Source of the DNA: Caulobacteraceae bacterium
Lineage (GTDB): Bacteria; Pseudomonadota; Alphaproteobacteria; Caulobacterales; Aquidulcibacteraceae
Assembly: GCA_009773335.1 (NCBI GenBank)
Contig: WRPF01000017.1
Span: forward strand, 1 to 64,000
Reading direction: 5' to 3'
DNA length: 64,000 nt
The notes under the pieces were generated by a model. The model saw only the letters and a list, made by a program, of their open reading frames with translations, made no database searches and was not told where the DNA came from. Below, one piece after another: positions 1-8,721 of the stretch (its first letter is position 1; the number at the start of each line of letters is the position of its first letter). A program made the translations under genes and the position numbers.

Positions 1-1211
1 CGATCGAGCCGCGCGAGCGGTCGGTGAACGCGGCCGGAAGACGCCCCTCCGACACCGCGCCCGAAGTGGCCGCCCTGTTCGGCGCCGGCGATTTCGACGG
101 CGCGCGCGCGCGCGCGATCACGCTTGCAGCCAGCCCCCGACGGACCGCTGCGGCCTGGTGGCTCGGGCTCCTCGCCTGGCGCGGGCAGTCCTTCGGCGAC
201 GCCGCGGTCTGGTTCCAGGAAGCGGCGGCGACGCCGCGTCTGGACGGCTGGTCGAAATCGGCCGCGCACTTCTGGGCAGGCCGGGCACTCCTCGCGAACG
301 GGGACCCTGCAATGGCGATGCGCGCGTTCGACGCCGCCGCCCGCGAACCCGCAACCTTCTACGGCCAGCTTGCGGAAGCGCAACTCGGGCGCACAACCGC
401 GCTCGGCTTCGATGAACCAGTGCTGGATGAGCGGCGCGCTGCAACACTTCTGCAGCGCTATCCCGGCGCGCTCCGCGCCACGGCCCTCGCGCAACTCGGT
501 CGTCTCGCGGAAGTCGAACTCGAACTCAAGGCGCTGCACGGACGCCTCCAGCCGGCCGAGGACAAGGACTATCTCGCACTCGCCATCGCGCTGGCGGCCC
601 CCGCCGCACAATTGCGCGCGGCTGAACGCGGCGGACCGGAAGTCGCTGCGGGATACTGCCCGACCACAACCTTCGAACCCGAGGACGGCTTCCGTCTCGA
701 CCGCGCGCTGGTCTATGCCGTGGTGCGCCAGGAAAGCCGCTATGTACCGATCGCCATCAGCTCGACGAATGCGCGCGGCTTGATGCAGCTCCTACCGTCG
801 ACCGCGCAGGACATGGACAGCACTCAAGGCTTCCGCCGCGCGCCGGTAAAGCTGCATGACCCCGGCCTCAACATGCGGCTGGGCCAGCAATACATCGAGT
901 GGCTCGTCTCGAACTTCCACAATGGAGGAGACCTCGCGCGCATCTTCGCAGCCTACAATGGCGGGCCCGGCTGGCTCGCACGTTGGGAAGCCTCCTATCC
1001 CCGCACCGACGATCCGCTGCTGTGGCTCGAAAGCATTCCCCGCCCGGAGTCGCGGGATTATGCGGAACGCGTCATGTCGCACGTGGCGCTGTGCCGTAAG
1101 CGCTACGGCCAGCCGCCGGTGGAAATCATGGCCATGGCGTCCGGTCGCGCGCCGCTTTACCGACCCATGGACCCCCAGCTCGCCGGCGCAGGAGCCATGG
1201 CGAACCGCTAA
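1..1211 (+). CDS. Lytic murein transglycosylase, SLT family (5' end outside window)
   Basis: Soluble-lytic-transglycosylase family enzyme that cuts the MurNAc-GlcNAc bond of peptidoglycan in the periplasm. The frame is open to the left edge, so the true start is outside; a GTG at 24 is only the first start inside the window. The first part is alanine-rich helical repeat resembling the Slt superhelix. The C-terminal third is a complete SLT domain: catalytic Glu in RQESRY, then ARGLMQLLPSTA and AAYNGGPG. The signal peptide is not visible because the N-terminus is missing. Its stop overlaps the stop of the convergent gene at 1208 by 4 bp. Confidence 0.9.
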   Translation, partial: IEPRERSVNAAGRRPSDTAPEVAALFGAGDFDGARARAITLAASPRRTAAAWWLGLLAWRGQSFGDAAVWFQEAAATPRLDGWSKSAAHFWAGRALLANGDPAMAMRAFDAAAREPATFYGQLAEAQLGRTTALGFDEPVLDERRAATLLQRYPGALRATALAQLGRLAEVELELKALHGRLQPAEDKDYLALAIALAAPAAQLRAAERGGPEVAAGYCPTTTFEPEDGFRLDRALVYAVVRQESRYVPIAISSTNARGLMQLLPSTAQDMDSTQGFRRAPVKLHDPGLNMRLGQQYIEWLVSNFHNGGDLARIFAAYNGGPGWLARWEASYPRTDDPLLWLESIPRPESRDYAERVMSHVALCRKRYGQPPVEIMAMASGRAPLYRPMDPQLAGAGAMANR

Positions 1212-1810
1212 AGACGGATCTGACGGGTGCGCGCGCGAAAAGCGCGCCAGTCGTCGATGGTGTCGATGTCGGACAGCGTGCGCAGGCGCACGACGCGAAC
1301 GCGCAGGCGTTCTTCCAGATCGTCGAGCGTATGCACGCTCGACCAGCGCACGCCGGAAAACGCATGAGCAACATCTCCCGCCCGCCGCGCCGCGAGAATC
1401 CAGAAGCCGCCGTCAGTTGCAGGTCCGACCGCAACCGGCGCGCGCCCCAGCGCCCTGAACGCCGCCGCGATGTCGCGCGCCTCAACGGCAGGACAGTCCG
1501 TTCCGATCACCGCCACATGTCCGCGCACGCGCGCCAAGACACGCGACAGGCGCGCGCCGAGATCCCCGCCGCCCTGTTTCATCCGGACGATGCGATCGGG
1601 CCATACGTCCGGCAATCTCGCCGCGCACGCACTTTCCGGCGTCACCGCCAACAAGGTGGTCCACCGGCGGCTGGAGGCGACACGCACGGTGTGCGCCTGC
1701 AACGCGCGGTTGATCCGCAAGGCGGCCGCGCGACCCGCGCCGCGCGCGAGCCTTGTCTTGCCGCGCCCGAGCGCCGGCGCCTTTGCCATGACGATAAGCG
1801 TTCTAGTCAT
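1208..1810 (-). CDS. TIGR04282-type glycosyltransferase/nucleotidyltransferase-like protein
   Basis: About 200 residues. The start MTRTLIVMAKAP is typical of the TIGR04282 (DUF2064) family, a CofC/GT-A-like fold. Family features visible are the N-terminal KAPALGRGKTRLA segment (sugar-nucleotide binding region), GTDCP in the middle and GPATDGGFW further on. The longer frame starting near 1948 is rejected because the conserved N-terminus begins at 1810 and overlaps the upstream gene's stop by 8 bp, as in a coupled operon. The partner is a TIGR04283 enzyme, and the two families are usually neighbours. The true substrate is not known from sequence; the arsenosugar role given in databases is only a family label. 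Confidence 0.85.
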   Translation of the reverse strand: MTRTLIVMAKAPALGRGKTRLARGAGRAAALRINRALQAHTVRVASSRRWTTLLAVTPESACAARLPDVWPDRIVRMKQGGGDLGARLSRVLARVRGHVAVIGTDCPAVEARDIAAAFRALGRAPVAVGPATDGGFWILAARRAGDVAHAFSGVRWSSVHTLDDLEERLRVRVVRLRTLSDIDTIDDWRAFRARTRQIRL

Positions 1811-2483
1811 AGGACTTCGCGAGATCCGCCGGATCGGCGCCCATGAGATATCGCGCGAGAAGCCACAGGTTACGACGCGCCCGCGCGCCGTAGCCGTCGC
1901 GCCGGTATTTGTCCGCGCTCGTGACGGCCCTCGCGCGCAGCAACGCAAGTCGCCCGCCGCCGATGCGGCGCACGAAATCGACGTCCTCCATCAACGGCAG
2001 CGCCTTGTAGCCGCCGAGCGCGTCATAGAAGCCGCGCGAAATCAGCAACCCCTGATCTCCATAGGGCAGCTTGAATATGTTGTTGCGCAGCCCGACCCAC
2101 CACTCGGCGCGTTTTGCGGCAGGCGCCTCATCGTCGAACGCAAAGCGGAAGACCCCCGCGCGCTCGTGATGGTCCGGCCTGGCGATGAACCGCGCCGCCT
2201 CCTCACTCCAGCTTTCGTCGAGCGCAGTATCTGCGTGCAGGAACAGAAGCCACGGCGAGCGCGCCGCAGCTGCGCCCGCGATGAGCTGAATCCCGCGTCC
2301 GCGAGCGCCTTCCACAAACGTCGCACCGACGCCGTCGGCGATCGCGCGCGTGTCGTCGTTGGATCCGCCGTCGGAAATGATCACTTCGCGGACACGTCCG
2401 TCCATGACCGGCCGCACGAGCGGCGCCAGCGACCGCGCAAGATACGGAGCGGCGTTCAGCGTAGGCATGACGACGGAAATCAC
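1803..2483 (-). CDS. TIGR04283 family glycosyltransferase (GT2 fold)
   Basis: 226-residue family-2 glycosyltransferase. Visible GT-A features: N-terminal ISVVMPTLNAAPYL, the ISDGGSNDDT nucleotide-binding segment, FLHADT as the DxD-like metal site, and GDQGLLISR with LPLMEDVDF near the acceptor site. No membrane segment, so probably cytosolic or peripheral. It is co-transcribed with, and overlaps, the TIGR04282 gene, which suggests both act on the same sugar conjugate. TIGR04283 proteins are annotated as arsenosugar biosynthesis enzymes in some genomes; nothing else here supports arsenic chemistry, so the substrate stays open. Confidence 0.87.
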   Translation of the reverse strand: MISVVMPTLNAAPYLARSLAPLVRPVMDGRVREVIISDGGSNDDTRAIADGVGATFVEGARGRGIQLIAGAAAARSPWLLFLHADTALDESWSEEAARFIARPDHHERAGVFRFAFDDEAPAAKRAEWWVGLRNNIFKLPYGDQGLLISRGFYDALGGYKALPLMEDVDFVRRIGGGRLALLRARAVTSADKYRRDGYGARARRNLWLLARYLMGADPADLAKSYD

Positions 2484-2529
2484 CGCGCCGCCATCGCCTG
2501 TTCAGGCCATGATGTAAAGGCGCCGATGA

Positions 2530-5500
2530 TCAGGCGCGTGGCGGCGCCGGCGGGCTGGGCGCACCCGCCTGGGAGCTCGGCCGCACGGCCATGTCAGCCT
2601 TCATGTCGCGCAGGAAGCGATCAAGCAGGTCCGTGCGGGCGACGACCCGCGCTATTTCGCGAAGTTGTGCGCCGCTCGCGTCGATCCCGGCTGTGACGAC
2701 TTCAAACGAGTTCGCGTCCGGTGTTCCCGCCATGAGCGTAGCGTAGTCACGCCGCAGAGCCTGCACGCCGCTCGCGTTCTCGGCGAAGACGAGCGCGATC
2801 GCGGCGCGCAGTATTTCGTTGCGTTCCGCGTCCGTGAGGGCAGTCGTGCGCTGGCGTTGCGCGAGCACGAGTTTCAGTTCCGCAGCTGCGCGTGGCCAGT
2901 CGCGATCGCGCCACGCGGCATCGGCGCGAATGCGTTGCGCTTCGGGGCTGCGATCACGTTCGAGGATCTCGACGGCTTGTTCCGTACGGCCAAGGTCGAG
3001 GTAGGAACGCGCCTCGAGGATGCGCCGCTCCGCAAGCACATCGAGCGGCATGTTGGGTTGCCGTGAGAGTTCGATCGCGGCCAGCGCCTTTTCCGGCTTG
3101 CGATCGCGCAGGTAGATCATCGCGAGATCGGCGGCGATCTGCGCGCGCCCGACGCCTTCGAGGCGCTCCTCCACCTGGTGCTGCAAAAGCCCCGCCGCCT
3201 GTTCCAGCAGGTCCAGCGCCACGAGACGGCCGGCGAGGCTGCGCACCATCCGGTCGCCGTTCGGCCCGATCGGCGTCAGATCCTTGAAATCGTAGAACAA
3301 GCCCAGTGCCTGCACCGGCTGCAGCTTGTCGGCTTCGCCATCGAGGAAGAGACGCTCGAATATGTCGCTCATATCGGAACGCAGCGCGCGACCGAGCGGA
3401 TGATCGGCGTGCTTGGCGGCGGCGCCGCGCAGGGCCATCAACGCTTCGCGCCAGCGGCCCCTGTCGGCGTAGATGCCGGCCAGTTGCTGGACGATCTCAA
3501 GTTCAAGCGAATCGCCGCGCCACCGCAACCGCAGCGCCTCAAGCTGATCTATCGTGGCCGCTTCCGTAGCGCCTAGCGTGCGTTCCACGCGCGCGGCTTC
3601 AAACGCGGCGCGAACCGCCACGACCTCCTGCGGAGCCGCCGACAGCGTCTTGAGGGACACAAGCGCCGCACGCGCATCGCCGCGCGCCTCGGCGATCTTG
3701 GCCTGCACGATACGTGCATCGCCAGATATCTCCGGCGACGGTCGCGCCGCCATTGCGCGCGCGGCGGCGGCGGCGGCGGCATCCAGATCGCGCAGTTCGA
3801 GCAACGAGTCCGCAAGCGCCAGTTCGAAACGCGACTGCCAGCCTGGCGGTTGCCCTGCGATTGCAGGTCGTCCCTGCTCCAGATCCTTGCGCGCCGCGGC
3901 CCAGTCGCGGCGCTTCCACGCTGAATAGCCGCGCCACAGCGCCGCTGCAGGGTCGTCGGCAAGAGTGCTCGCCTCAAGATCGACCTTCGCACTGCGATCG
4001 CGACCGAGCATGATGTTGGAGGCCGCGCGCATGAGGCGATAGGCGGGATCGACCTCCAGTTGCGGCTGGTTGATCCCGGCGACCTTGAGCGCGCCGAGCG
4101 CCTCGGCCGACAGTTCGTGCGCGATCAGGAACCGCGCGAGAGCAAGCCTCGCCTCAACCCGCGTCCCCTCCCCGGTTCCTTCGGAGGCCGCGCGCCGCTC
4201 CAGATCATCCTTGCGATCCAGCACGTCGACCAGCGGGGTCGCCGATTCCCGTCGCAGATCCATGAACGAGGTCGCATCGAACGGCGCGGCCGCTTCGAGC
4301 TGTCCCTGCACGACGTCGCCCGCGCCGTGCGCGACGATCAGCGAGCCACCTTCAAAGGCTGCACCCATCTTGTCGCCGCGCAACTCGACCGCACCGCCTT
4401 GCACGGAGGCCAGGACAGCGGCTTCCGGCGATGCGCGTCGCGCTTCGACGCCACGCGGCGCGCCGCCCGTAAGCGCGACGGCGAAGGTGTCGCCGACGAC
4501 GGGATCGGTGATCCTGCGCACGACGCCGTCGCGCTCGAAGTCAACGATGATCCGCCCGCGACCTCCGACACCCACATCCCGGCGCACGGGCGCGGCGTCG
4601 AGCCGTGTCGCGCGCGGACCGAGCGTGAATATCCACGCGTTGCCTTGCGCGCGCGCGCTCAGATACAAGTCCGCCGCCGCCGCGACACGCAGGCCCGCCA
4701 CGCCTTCGCCGCGCACCGGCGCGATCTCGGTCTTGCGGGCGCCGCGAATATCGAACTGCGCCGATGTATCGAACAGCAGCCAGACGGAATCGCCCCGGCG
4801 GAAAGCCGCCGCGCGCGCCGGGCCAGCCCATGAGACCGTCAGGCGTGTCTCTTCCGTACCTTCCTCGACGCCGACGGGAACCACGCCGCTACGCGGCGCC
4901 GGATCGTTTGGCGGCGGCGGCGGGGGGGGTGGCGGAGGCGGAGGCGGGAGCGGAACCAGTCCCCCTTCCGGCGCCGTCAGGTCGACGACAACGCGCGATC
5001 CTTCGACGAAGTGGCGGACCTGCACGCCGTCTTGCAACGTAAGCGCAATGACGAGCCTCCCTCCCGGCCGCGAAACGCGTTCGGCGGTGCGCACGAACAA
5101 CGGCGGGCTCGCGCGCAACCGGGACAGATCGATTTCCGCGTCGCGTGAAAAACGCAATTCAAGCCGCGACCCCTGTCGGACGGGCGTGACCGACGAGGCG
5201 CCCTGAAACAGGAAGGAAAGGCGTGTGAGATCCGGCCGCGAGCCGATGGAGAGCGACGCGTTGGTTGCTGCGGGCGACCGTTCGGCGCTCGACACGGCTT
5301 CGACGGTAATCGGCGTCGCCGTGGGCGCCAGCGTGATCAGCGACTGGGCATCACCTTGCGTAAGCTGTGCCTGCAGCGTGCGGCGTAGTGAAATGCGCAT
5401 GGTCCGCCCGTCCGCCTCGTGGCGCGCCGCCGCGATCGTGCGTGGCGCCGCCTTCGGCAAGCCGGAAACGTCGGCTTCCACCGGCGCGTCGAAATGCACG

Positions 5501-5691
5501 ACGAGAACACCGCCTGCAACCTGCGCCGTGGCGCGCGGCATCGCTGTCTCGCCAGACTTCGTAAGCGTAACGCGGGCGCCGTTCGCATCTTCGCTCGCCC
5601 CGACCTCGACGCGCGCTGGTTCGGCCGCCGTGGCCACGACGACCGCCGTGGCGCCGACAAAAATGACGGTGGGGATCGTGTAGCGGATCAT
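2530..5691 (-). CDS. Large secreted/periplasmic TPR protein of the flagellar operon
   Basis: 1053 residues. An N-terminal hydrophobic segment (about residues 5-22, then ATAAEPA) looks like a signal peptide or anchor. Residues about 25-250 are beta-rich repeats resembling AMIN-type modules. An uninterrupted proline run lies near residue 255 (CCC/CCG codons, a G-run on the plus strand around 4915-4950). The C-terminal half is alpha-helical with TPR-like repeats (WRGYSAWKRRDWAAARKDLE, KALAAIELSRQP). It lies 30 bp after the MotE-like gene, last in the fliL-fliM operon, so a flagellar motor or export role is inferred from position. No specific family name can be given with confidence. Confidence 0.75.
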   Translation of the reverse strand: MIRYTIPTVIFVGATAVVVATAAEPARVEVGASEDANGARVTLTKSGETAMPRATAQVAGGVLVVHFDAPVEADVSGLPKAAPRTIAAARHEADGRTMRISLRRTLQAQLTQGDAQSLITLAPTATPITVEAVSSAERSPAATNASLSIGSRPDLTRLSFLFQGASSVTPVRQGSRLELRFSRDAEIDLSRLRASPPLFVRTAERVSRPGGRLVIALTLQDGVQVRHFVEGSRVVVDLTAPEGGLVPLPPPPPPPPPPPPPNDPAPRSGVVPVGVEEGTEETRLTVSWAGPARAAAFRRGDSVWLLFDTSAQFDIRGARKTEIAPVRGEGVAGLRVAAAADLYLSARAQGNAWIFTLGPRATRLDAAPVRRDVGVGGRGRIIVDFERDGVVRRITDPVVGDTFAVALTGGAPRGVEARRASPEAAVLASVQGGAVELRGDKMGAAFEGGSLIVAHGAGDVVQGQLEAAAPFDATSFMDLRRESATPLVDVLDRKDDLERRAASEGTGEGTRVEARLALARFLIAHELSAEALGALKVAGINQPQLEVDPAYRLMRAASNIMLGRDRSAKVDLEASTLADDPAAALWRGYSAWKRRDWAAARKDLEQGRPAIAGQPPGWQSRFELALADSLLELRDLDAAAAAAARAMAARPSPEISGDARIVQAKIAEARGDARAALVSLKTLSAAPQEVVAVRAAFEAARVERTLGATEAATIDQLEALRLRWRGDSLELEIVQQLAGIYADRGRWREALMALRGAAAKHADHPLGRALRSDMSDIFERLFLDGEADKLQPVQALGLFYDFKDLTPIGPNGDRMVRSLAGRLVALDLLEQAAGLLQHQVEERLEGVGRAQIAADLAMIYLRDRKPEKALAAIELSRQPNMPLDVLAERRILEARSYLDLGRTEQAVEILERDRSPEAQRIRADAAWRDRDWPRAAAELKLVLAQRQRTTALTDAERNEILRAAIALVFAENASGVQALRRDYATLMAGTPDANSFEVVTAGIDASGAQLREIARVVARTDLLDRFLRDMKADMAVRPSSQAGAPSPPAPPRA

Positions 5692-5721
5692 GGATCGTTG
5701 CGGGACAGCGCGTTCATCGCG

Positions 5722-6435
5722 TCACCCAGCCTTCGGGCGCGCCGCCGTCGGAGCGGGTGGGCGCGCCACCGCCGGCGTTGTGGCCGCCGGCCGCGTCAGG
5801 GACGCGGCATCGGCTGCGCGCACCTGGGAGAGAAGCACCGTGAGCCGACGCGCACGCACCGGGTCCATCTTGCCCATGACTTCCGCGAGGTTGGCCTGGC
5901 GCATGCGGCTGGCGACATCGACGAGCACCTCCTCGTCCAGCGCATCAAACACCGCCGCAGCGTCCTTCGCGCGCATGCGCTGATACACGTCGACCAGGGA
6001 GGTGATGCGACGATTCTGCTCGTCATCGACAGATCCCATCAGCTCCTGAACGCGCGCTTCCAGGCGCTTGAGCTCGACGAGCCGGTCCTCGACGCGACGC
6101 TCCGCAGCGGCGAGCAACTCCTGTCGCGTATCGATTTCAGCGTCACGCTGATCGAGCATTTCTCGGCGTGCGCCGAGCGATTGCAGCACCTGCACCTCGC
6201 TTGGAGAGAGCCCGGCGGTCTCTGCAAACGAAGGCGCCGCGCATGACGCATTGGCGTCAACCGGCGCATCGCCCGTCTTGGTGACGGCGGGGGACGGCGG
6301 CGCGGTGTTCGCAGCCGGGGCGCCTTCGCCGGCGCCTTCCGCGAACGCCACTGCCTTCAAGCCGAGGAGAACGGTGAGCGTCACCATCAACGCCGGCAAG
6401 AGTCGCGGCGCCGCTGAGGCCTTCGCTTTCGCCAT
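5722..6435 (-). CDS. MotE-like flagellar protein (MgtE N-domain-like)
   Basis: 237 residues. One N-terminal membrane segment (about residues 12-32), a Pro/Ala-rich linker, a coiled coil from about 95 to 150 (charged heptads such as LVELKRLEARVQELM), then an MgtE-N-like helical repeat (KDAAAVFDALDEEVLVDVAS, NLAEVMGKMDP) and a disordered Pro/Ala tail. This is the architecture of MotE-type chaperones, which stabilise the periplasmic motility protein MotC in rhizobia; no MotC is in the window. Its ATG overlaps the upstream TAA by one base (TAATG), so translation is coupled to the DUF6468 gene. The specific assignment rests on architecture plus operon position. Confidence 0.8.
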   Translation of the reverse strand: MAKAKASAAPRLLPALMVTLTVLLGLKAVAFAEGAGEGAPAANTAPPSPAVTKTGDAPVDANASCAAPSFAETAGLSPSEVQVLQSLGARREMLDQRDAEIDTRQELLAAAERRVEDRLVELKRLEARVQELMGSVDDEQNRRITSLVDVYQRMRAKDAAAVFDALDEEVLVDVASRMRQANLAEVMGKMDPVRARRLTVLLSQVRAADAASLTRPAATTPAVARPPAPTAARPKAG

Positions 6436-6746
6436 TATCGCCCCCTGCCAAGATCTGCTGCGGAACGCACCTTTCCGAGAGCAAGGCCGAGATTGTCCGC
6501 AAGCGAACGCGCGGTATCGATCCTTCCCTGAAGATCGCGACCCGCCTCATTGGACGCGGCGCGCAGGTTGCGCACGGCGGTTTCGGCTGCCGTCACGCAT
6601 TCCATGAGTTCGCGCGCCGCATCGCGGATGCCGTCCTGACCTGCGCGCAGCGCCGAAAGCTTCCGGTCGAGCCGCCAGCAATAGAAGAGACACGCCGCAA
6701 GCAGGACAGCGAGCGCGAATTCAAGAACGAGCGTCAACGGGCTCAT
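6435..6746 (-). CDS. DUF6468 family small membrane protein
   Basis: 103 residues beginning MSPLTLVLEF. One N-terminal membrane helix (about residues 4-25) is followed by a cytoplasmic helical, coiled-coil-like domain (RKLSALRAGQDGIRDAA, ETAVRNLRAASNEAGRDLQ). Matches what I recall of DUF6468 proteins, found between fliM and motE-like genes in alphaproteobacteria. The start at 6746 is chosen because it forms an ATGA overlap with the fliM stop; the frame continues upstream only as fliM shadow. Function unknown. Operon position suggests a motor- or export-apparatus accessory. Confidence 0.8.
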   Translation of the reverse strand: MSPLTLVLEFALAVLLAACLFYCWRLDRKLSALRAGQDGIRDAARELMECVTAAETAVRNLRAASNEAGRDLQGRIDTARSLADNLGLALGKVRSAADLGRGR

Positions 6747-7846
6747 GAAACTTCCCCGGCTTTCATCACCGCAACGCGTGCGGATGTCTGCAATGGCTGT
6801 TCGACGCGCACCGCGACATTCTGATTGATCCGCCCGACACGGCCGTGCGTGAGCTGGGCCGCACCACACCGCAACTCGATGTCCGAACCTGGCGTCGTGT
6901 TCAGGACGAGCGTCTCGCCGACCTTGAGGTTGAGCACCTTGCTCAGCGGAACAGTCAGCTCGTCGAGCACGGCGCTGACCTCCACCTTGGTGCGCCAGAG
7001 TTCGCTGGCGAGGTGGCCTTCCCAGATGTTGTCGCGCCCGAACTTCTCACCCATGAACTGCTGCAAGAGCAGTTTCCGGATCGGCTCGAGCGTCGCGTAA
7101 GGCAGAAGCATCTCCACCCGCCCGCCGCGATCTTCCATGTCGATGCGCAGTTTGATCAGGATGGCGGCGTTGGCAGGTTGGGCGATCGCGGCGAAACGCG
7201 GGTTGGTCTCGATGCGATCGAGCACGAAATTGACCGGCGTCAGCGGCGCGAAGGCCTGACCGGTGTCGGTGAGCATGACCTCGACCATGCGCGTCACCAG
7301 CATGCGCTCGATGGTTGTGTAGGGGCGGCCTTCCACGCGCATCGGCGGCGCGCCGCGGCGACCGCCGAGCAACACGTCGACGACCGAATAGATGAGACTT
7401 GAATCCACCGTCATCAGCCCGAAATTGTCGAGCTGCTGGGCGCGGATGACGGCTATGATCGCCGGCAGCGGGATTGAATTCAGATAGTCGCCGAAGCGGA
7501 TCGACGATATCGAATCGAGGCTCACCTCGACGTTGTCGGACGTAAAGTTGCGCAGGCTCGTCGTCATCAGCCGCACGACGCGGTCGAAGACGACTTCGAG
7601 CATGGGCAGGCGTTCGTAGGAGACAAGCGAGGAATTTATGATCGCCCGCACGCCGTTGCGCGAGCTGTCGCTCTCCTCGCCGGACGCAAAGCCCAGAAGG
7701 CTGTCGATCTCGTCCTGGTTGAGAATCCGCTCGCCTGTCGCAGCAACCGGGCTCGCATCCGCCTGCGGCTGCCCGCCTGCGGTCGACCAGTCTGCGGCGA
7801 GACCGCCGTCGTCGTCCTTTACGGCGATGTCCGCGTCGCTGGCCAT
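6743..7846 (-). CDS. fliM: Flagellar motor switch protein FliM
   Basis: 367 residues, slightly longer than E. coli FliM because of an acidic N-terminal extension of about 40 residues. The CheY-P-binding motif ILNQDEIDSLL is at residues 41-51. The central CheC-like domain follows (NFTSDNVEVSLDSISSIRFGDYLNSIP, the ERMLVTRMVEVML helix), and the C-terminal SpoA domain (LSKVLNLKVGETLVLN) contacts FliN. FliM forms the C-ring that switches rotation direction. It sits directly after fliL (2-bp gap) and overlaps the DUF6468 gene at ATGA. No fliN lies in the window. Confidence 0.96.
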   Translation of the reverse strand: MASDADIAVKDDDGGLAADWSTAGGQPQADASPVAATGERILNQDEIDSLLGFASGEESDSSRNGVRAIINSSLVSYERLPMLEVVFDRVVRLMTTSLRNFTSDNVEVSLDSISSIRFGDYLNSIPLPAIIAVIRAQQLDNFGLMTVDSSLIYSVVDVLLGGRRGAPPMRVEGRPYTTIERMLVTRMVEVMLTDTGQAFAPLTPVNFVLDRIETNPRFAAIAQPANAAILIKLRIDMEDRGGRVEMLLPYATLEPIRKLLLQQFMGEKFGRDNIWEGHLASELWRTKVEVSAVLDELTVPLSKVLNLKVGETLVLNTTPGSDIELRCGAAQLTHGRVGRINQNVAVRVEQPLQTSARVAVMKAGEVS

Positions 7847-7848
7847 GT

Positions 7849-8538
7849 CTACTGCACCAGCATTTCTTCGATGAGCACGGCATTCATCTGCGCCGGCGCT
7901 ATGGCGAGATTGACGCGTCGAAGGAGTTCAAGTCGCAGGCGCGCCGTGCCGGCGGATCCGGAAATGTCATCCATCCGCAGTTCGCGCAGGAAGCCCTGGA
8001 ACTGGTCCATGATGCGCGGCAGTTCCGGCTCGACGGCGTACGCGACCTCCTCGTCAGGCGCTTCGAGCGTCACCTTTAGCTTGAGGAAGGCTGGCTGGCC
8101 GTCATTCGTCGAGAAGTTCACGATCATCTGTGGCAGGCTGACGTAATAGACGCCGTCTCCTTCGGTCACGACGGGGGCGTTCGGATCGGCCTTGTCGGAA
8201 CCGCCGTGGCCGCCCTTCTTTTCCTTGCCGTGGGCATCCTTCTTTTTCTTCTTCTCCTTGCCGTGGGCATCTGCGCCGGCGTCGGCATGCACCTCGGCCT
8301 TCGGCTTCAGCAGGAAGAACGCGGCGCCGCCGCCCGCGCCAAGCAACAGCAAGGCCGGCAGAACGACAAAGAGGATGAGCGTCTTGCCGGCGAGCTTCTT
8401 CTTCGCCGGCGCACCCTCTTCCCCTTCTGCGCCTTCGACCGCCTCGCCGTCCGCTTCGCCTTCGGAAGCGTCCTTCTTGGCCTTTGGGGCCTTGGGCGGC
8501 TTCGGCGGCTTGGGTGGTTTCTTTTCCTTGGCTGACAT
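7849..8538 (-). CDS. fliL: Flagellar basal body-associated protein FliL
   Basis: 229 residues from the ATG at 8538; an in-frame GTG at 8568 would add ten non-conserved residues. The N-terminal cytoplasmic tail is rich in Lys/Pro repeats (residues 4-22). One membrane helix spans about residues 53-77. A second Lys/His/Gly-rich stretch (HGKEKKKKKD) comes before the periplasmic FliL domain (VYYVSLPQMIVNF, AFLKLKVTLE). FliL binds stators and the MS ring and supports torque. It is first in the leftward operon and divergent from flgF. Three TTAA(C) half-sites (8584, 8639, 8684) lie in the shared spacer, compatible with CtrA-type control, but none forms a TTAA-N7-TTAA box. Confidence 0.92.
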   Translation of the reverse strand: MSAKEKKPPKPPKPPKAPKAKKDASEGEADGEAVEGAEGEEGAPAKKKLAGKTLILFVVLPALLLLGAGGGAAFFLLKPKAEVHADAGADAHGKEKKKKKDAHGKEKKGGHGGSDKADPNAPVVTEGDGVYYVSLPQMIVNFSTNDGQPAFLKLKVTLEAPDEEVAYAVEPELPRIMDQFQGFLRELRMDDISGSAGTARLRLELLRRVNLAIAPAQMNAVLIEEMLVQ

Positions 8539-8683
8539 CACATCGATCCGGATTCGTGCATCCTGCACTTGCCGATAACGTGGTTAAGGAAAGATGAGGG
8601 GCGGCAGATTTTGCCGGGCAATTCGTGCTTTCTGCCGGGTTAACGCCCGCAGCGTGCGCCGAAAACTCCATGGCCGCCAACGG

Positions 8684-8708
8684 TTAACCATGTGGCCCGG
8701 GGATTGCA
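8684..8708 (+). promoter_or_regulatory. Sigma-54 promoter of flgFGAH with adjacent TTAACCAT half-site
   Basis: TGGCCCG-N4-TTGCA at 8693-8708 matches the sigma-54 consensus TGGCACG-N4-TTGCW at every position except one, with correct spacing between the -24 GG and -12 GC. The predicted +1 is about 8719. TTAACCAT at 8684-8691, directly upstream, resembles a CtrA half-site. Sigma-54 driven hook and basal-body genes are established for Caulobacter; use here is inferred. Confidence 0.75.
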
Positions 8709-8721
8709 GCGGATTGTCGCG

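Noticed and set aside
2042-3576. Several plus- and minus-strand frames inside the TPR and glycosyltransferase genes
   Set aside because: All lie in alternative frames of genes with recognisable family sequence.
8539-8690. Sigma-54 promoter for fliL on the minus strand
   Set aside because: GCACG and TTGCC words occur but the GG-GC spacing is two bases off, so the match is not credible.
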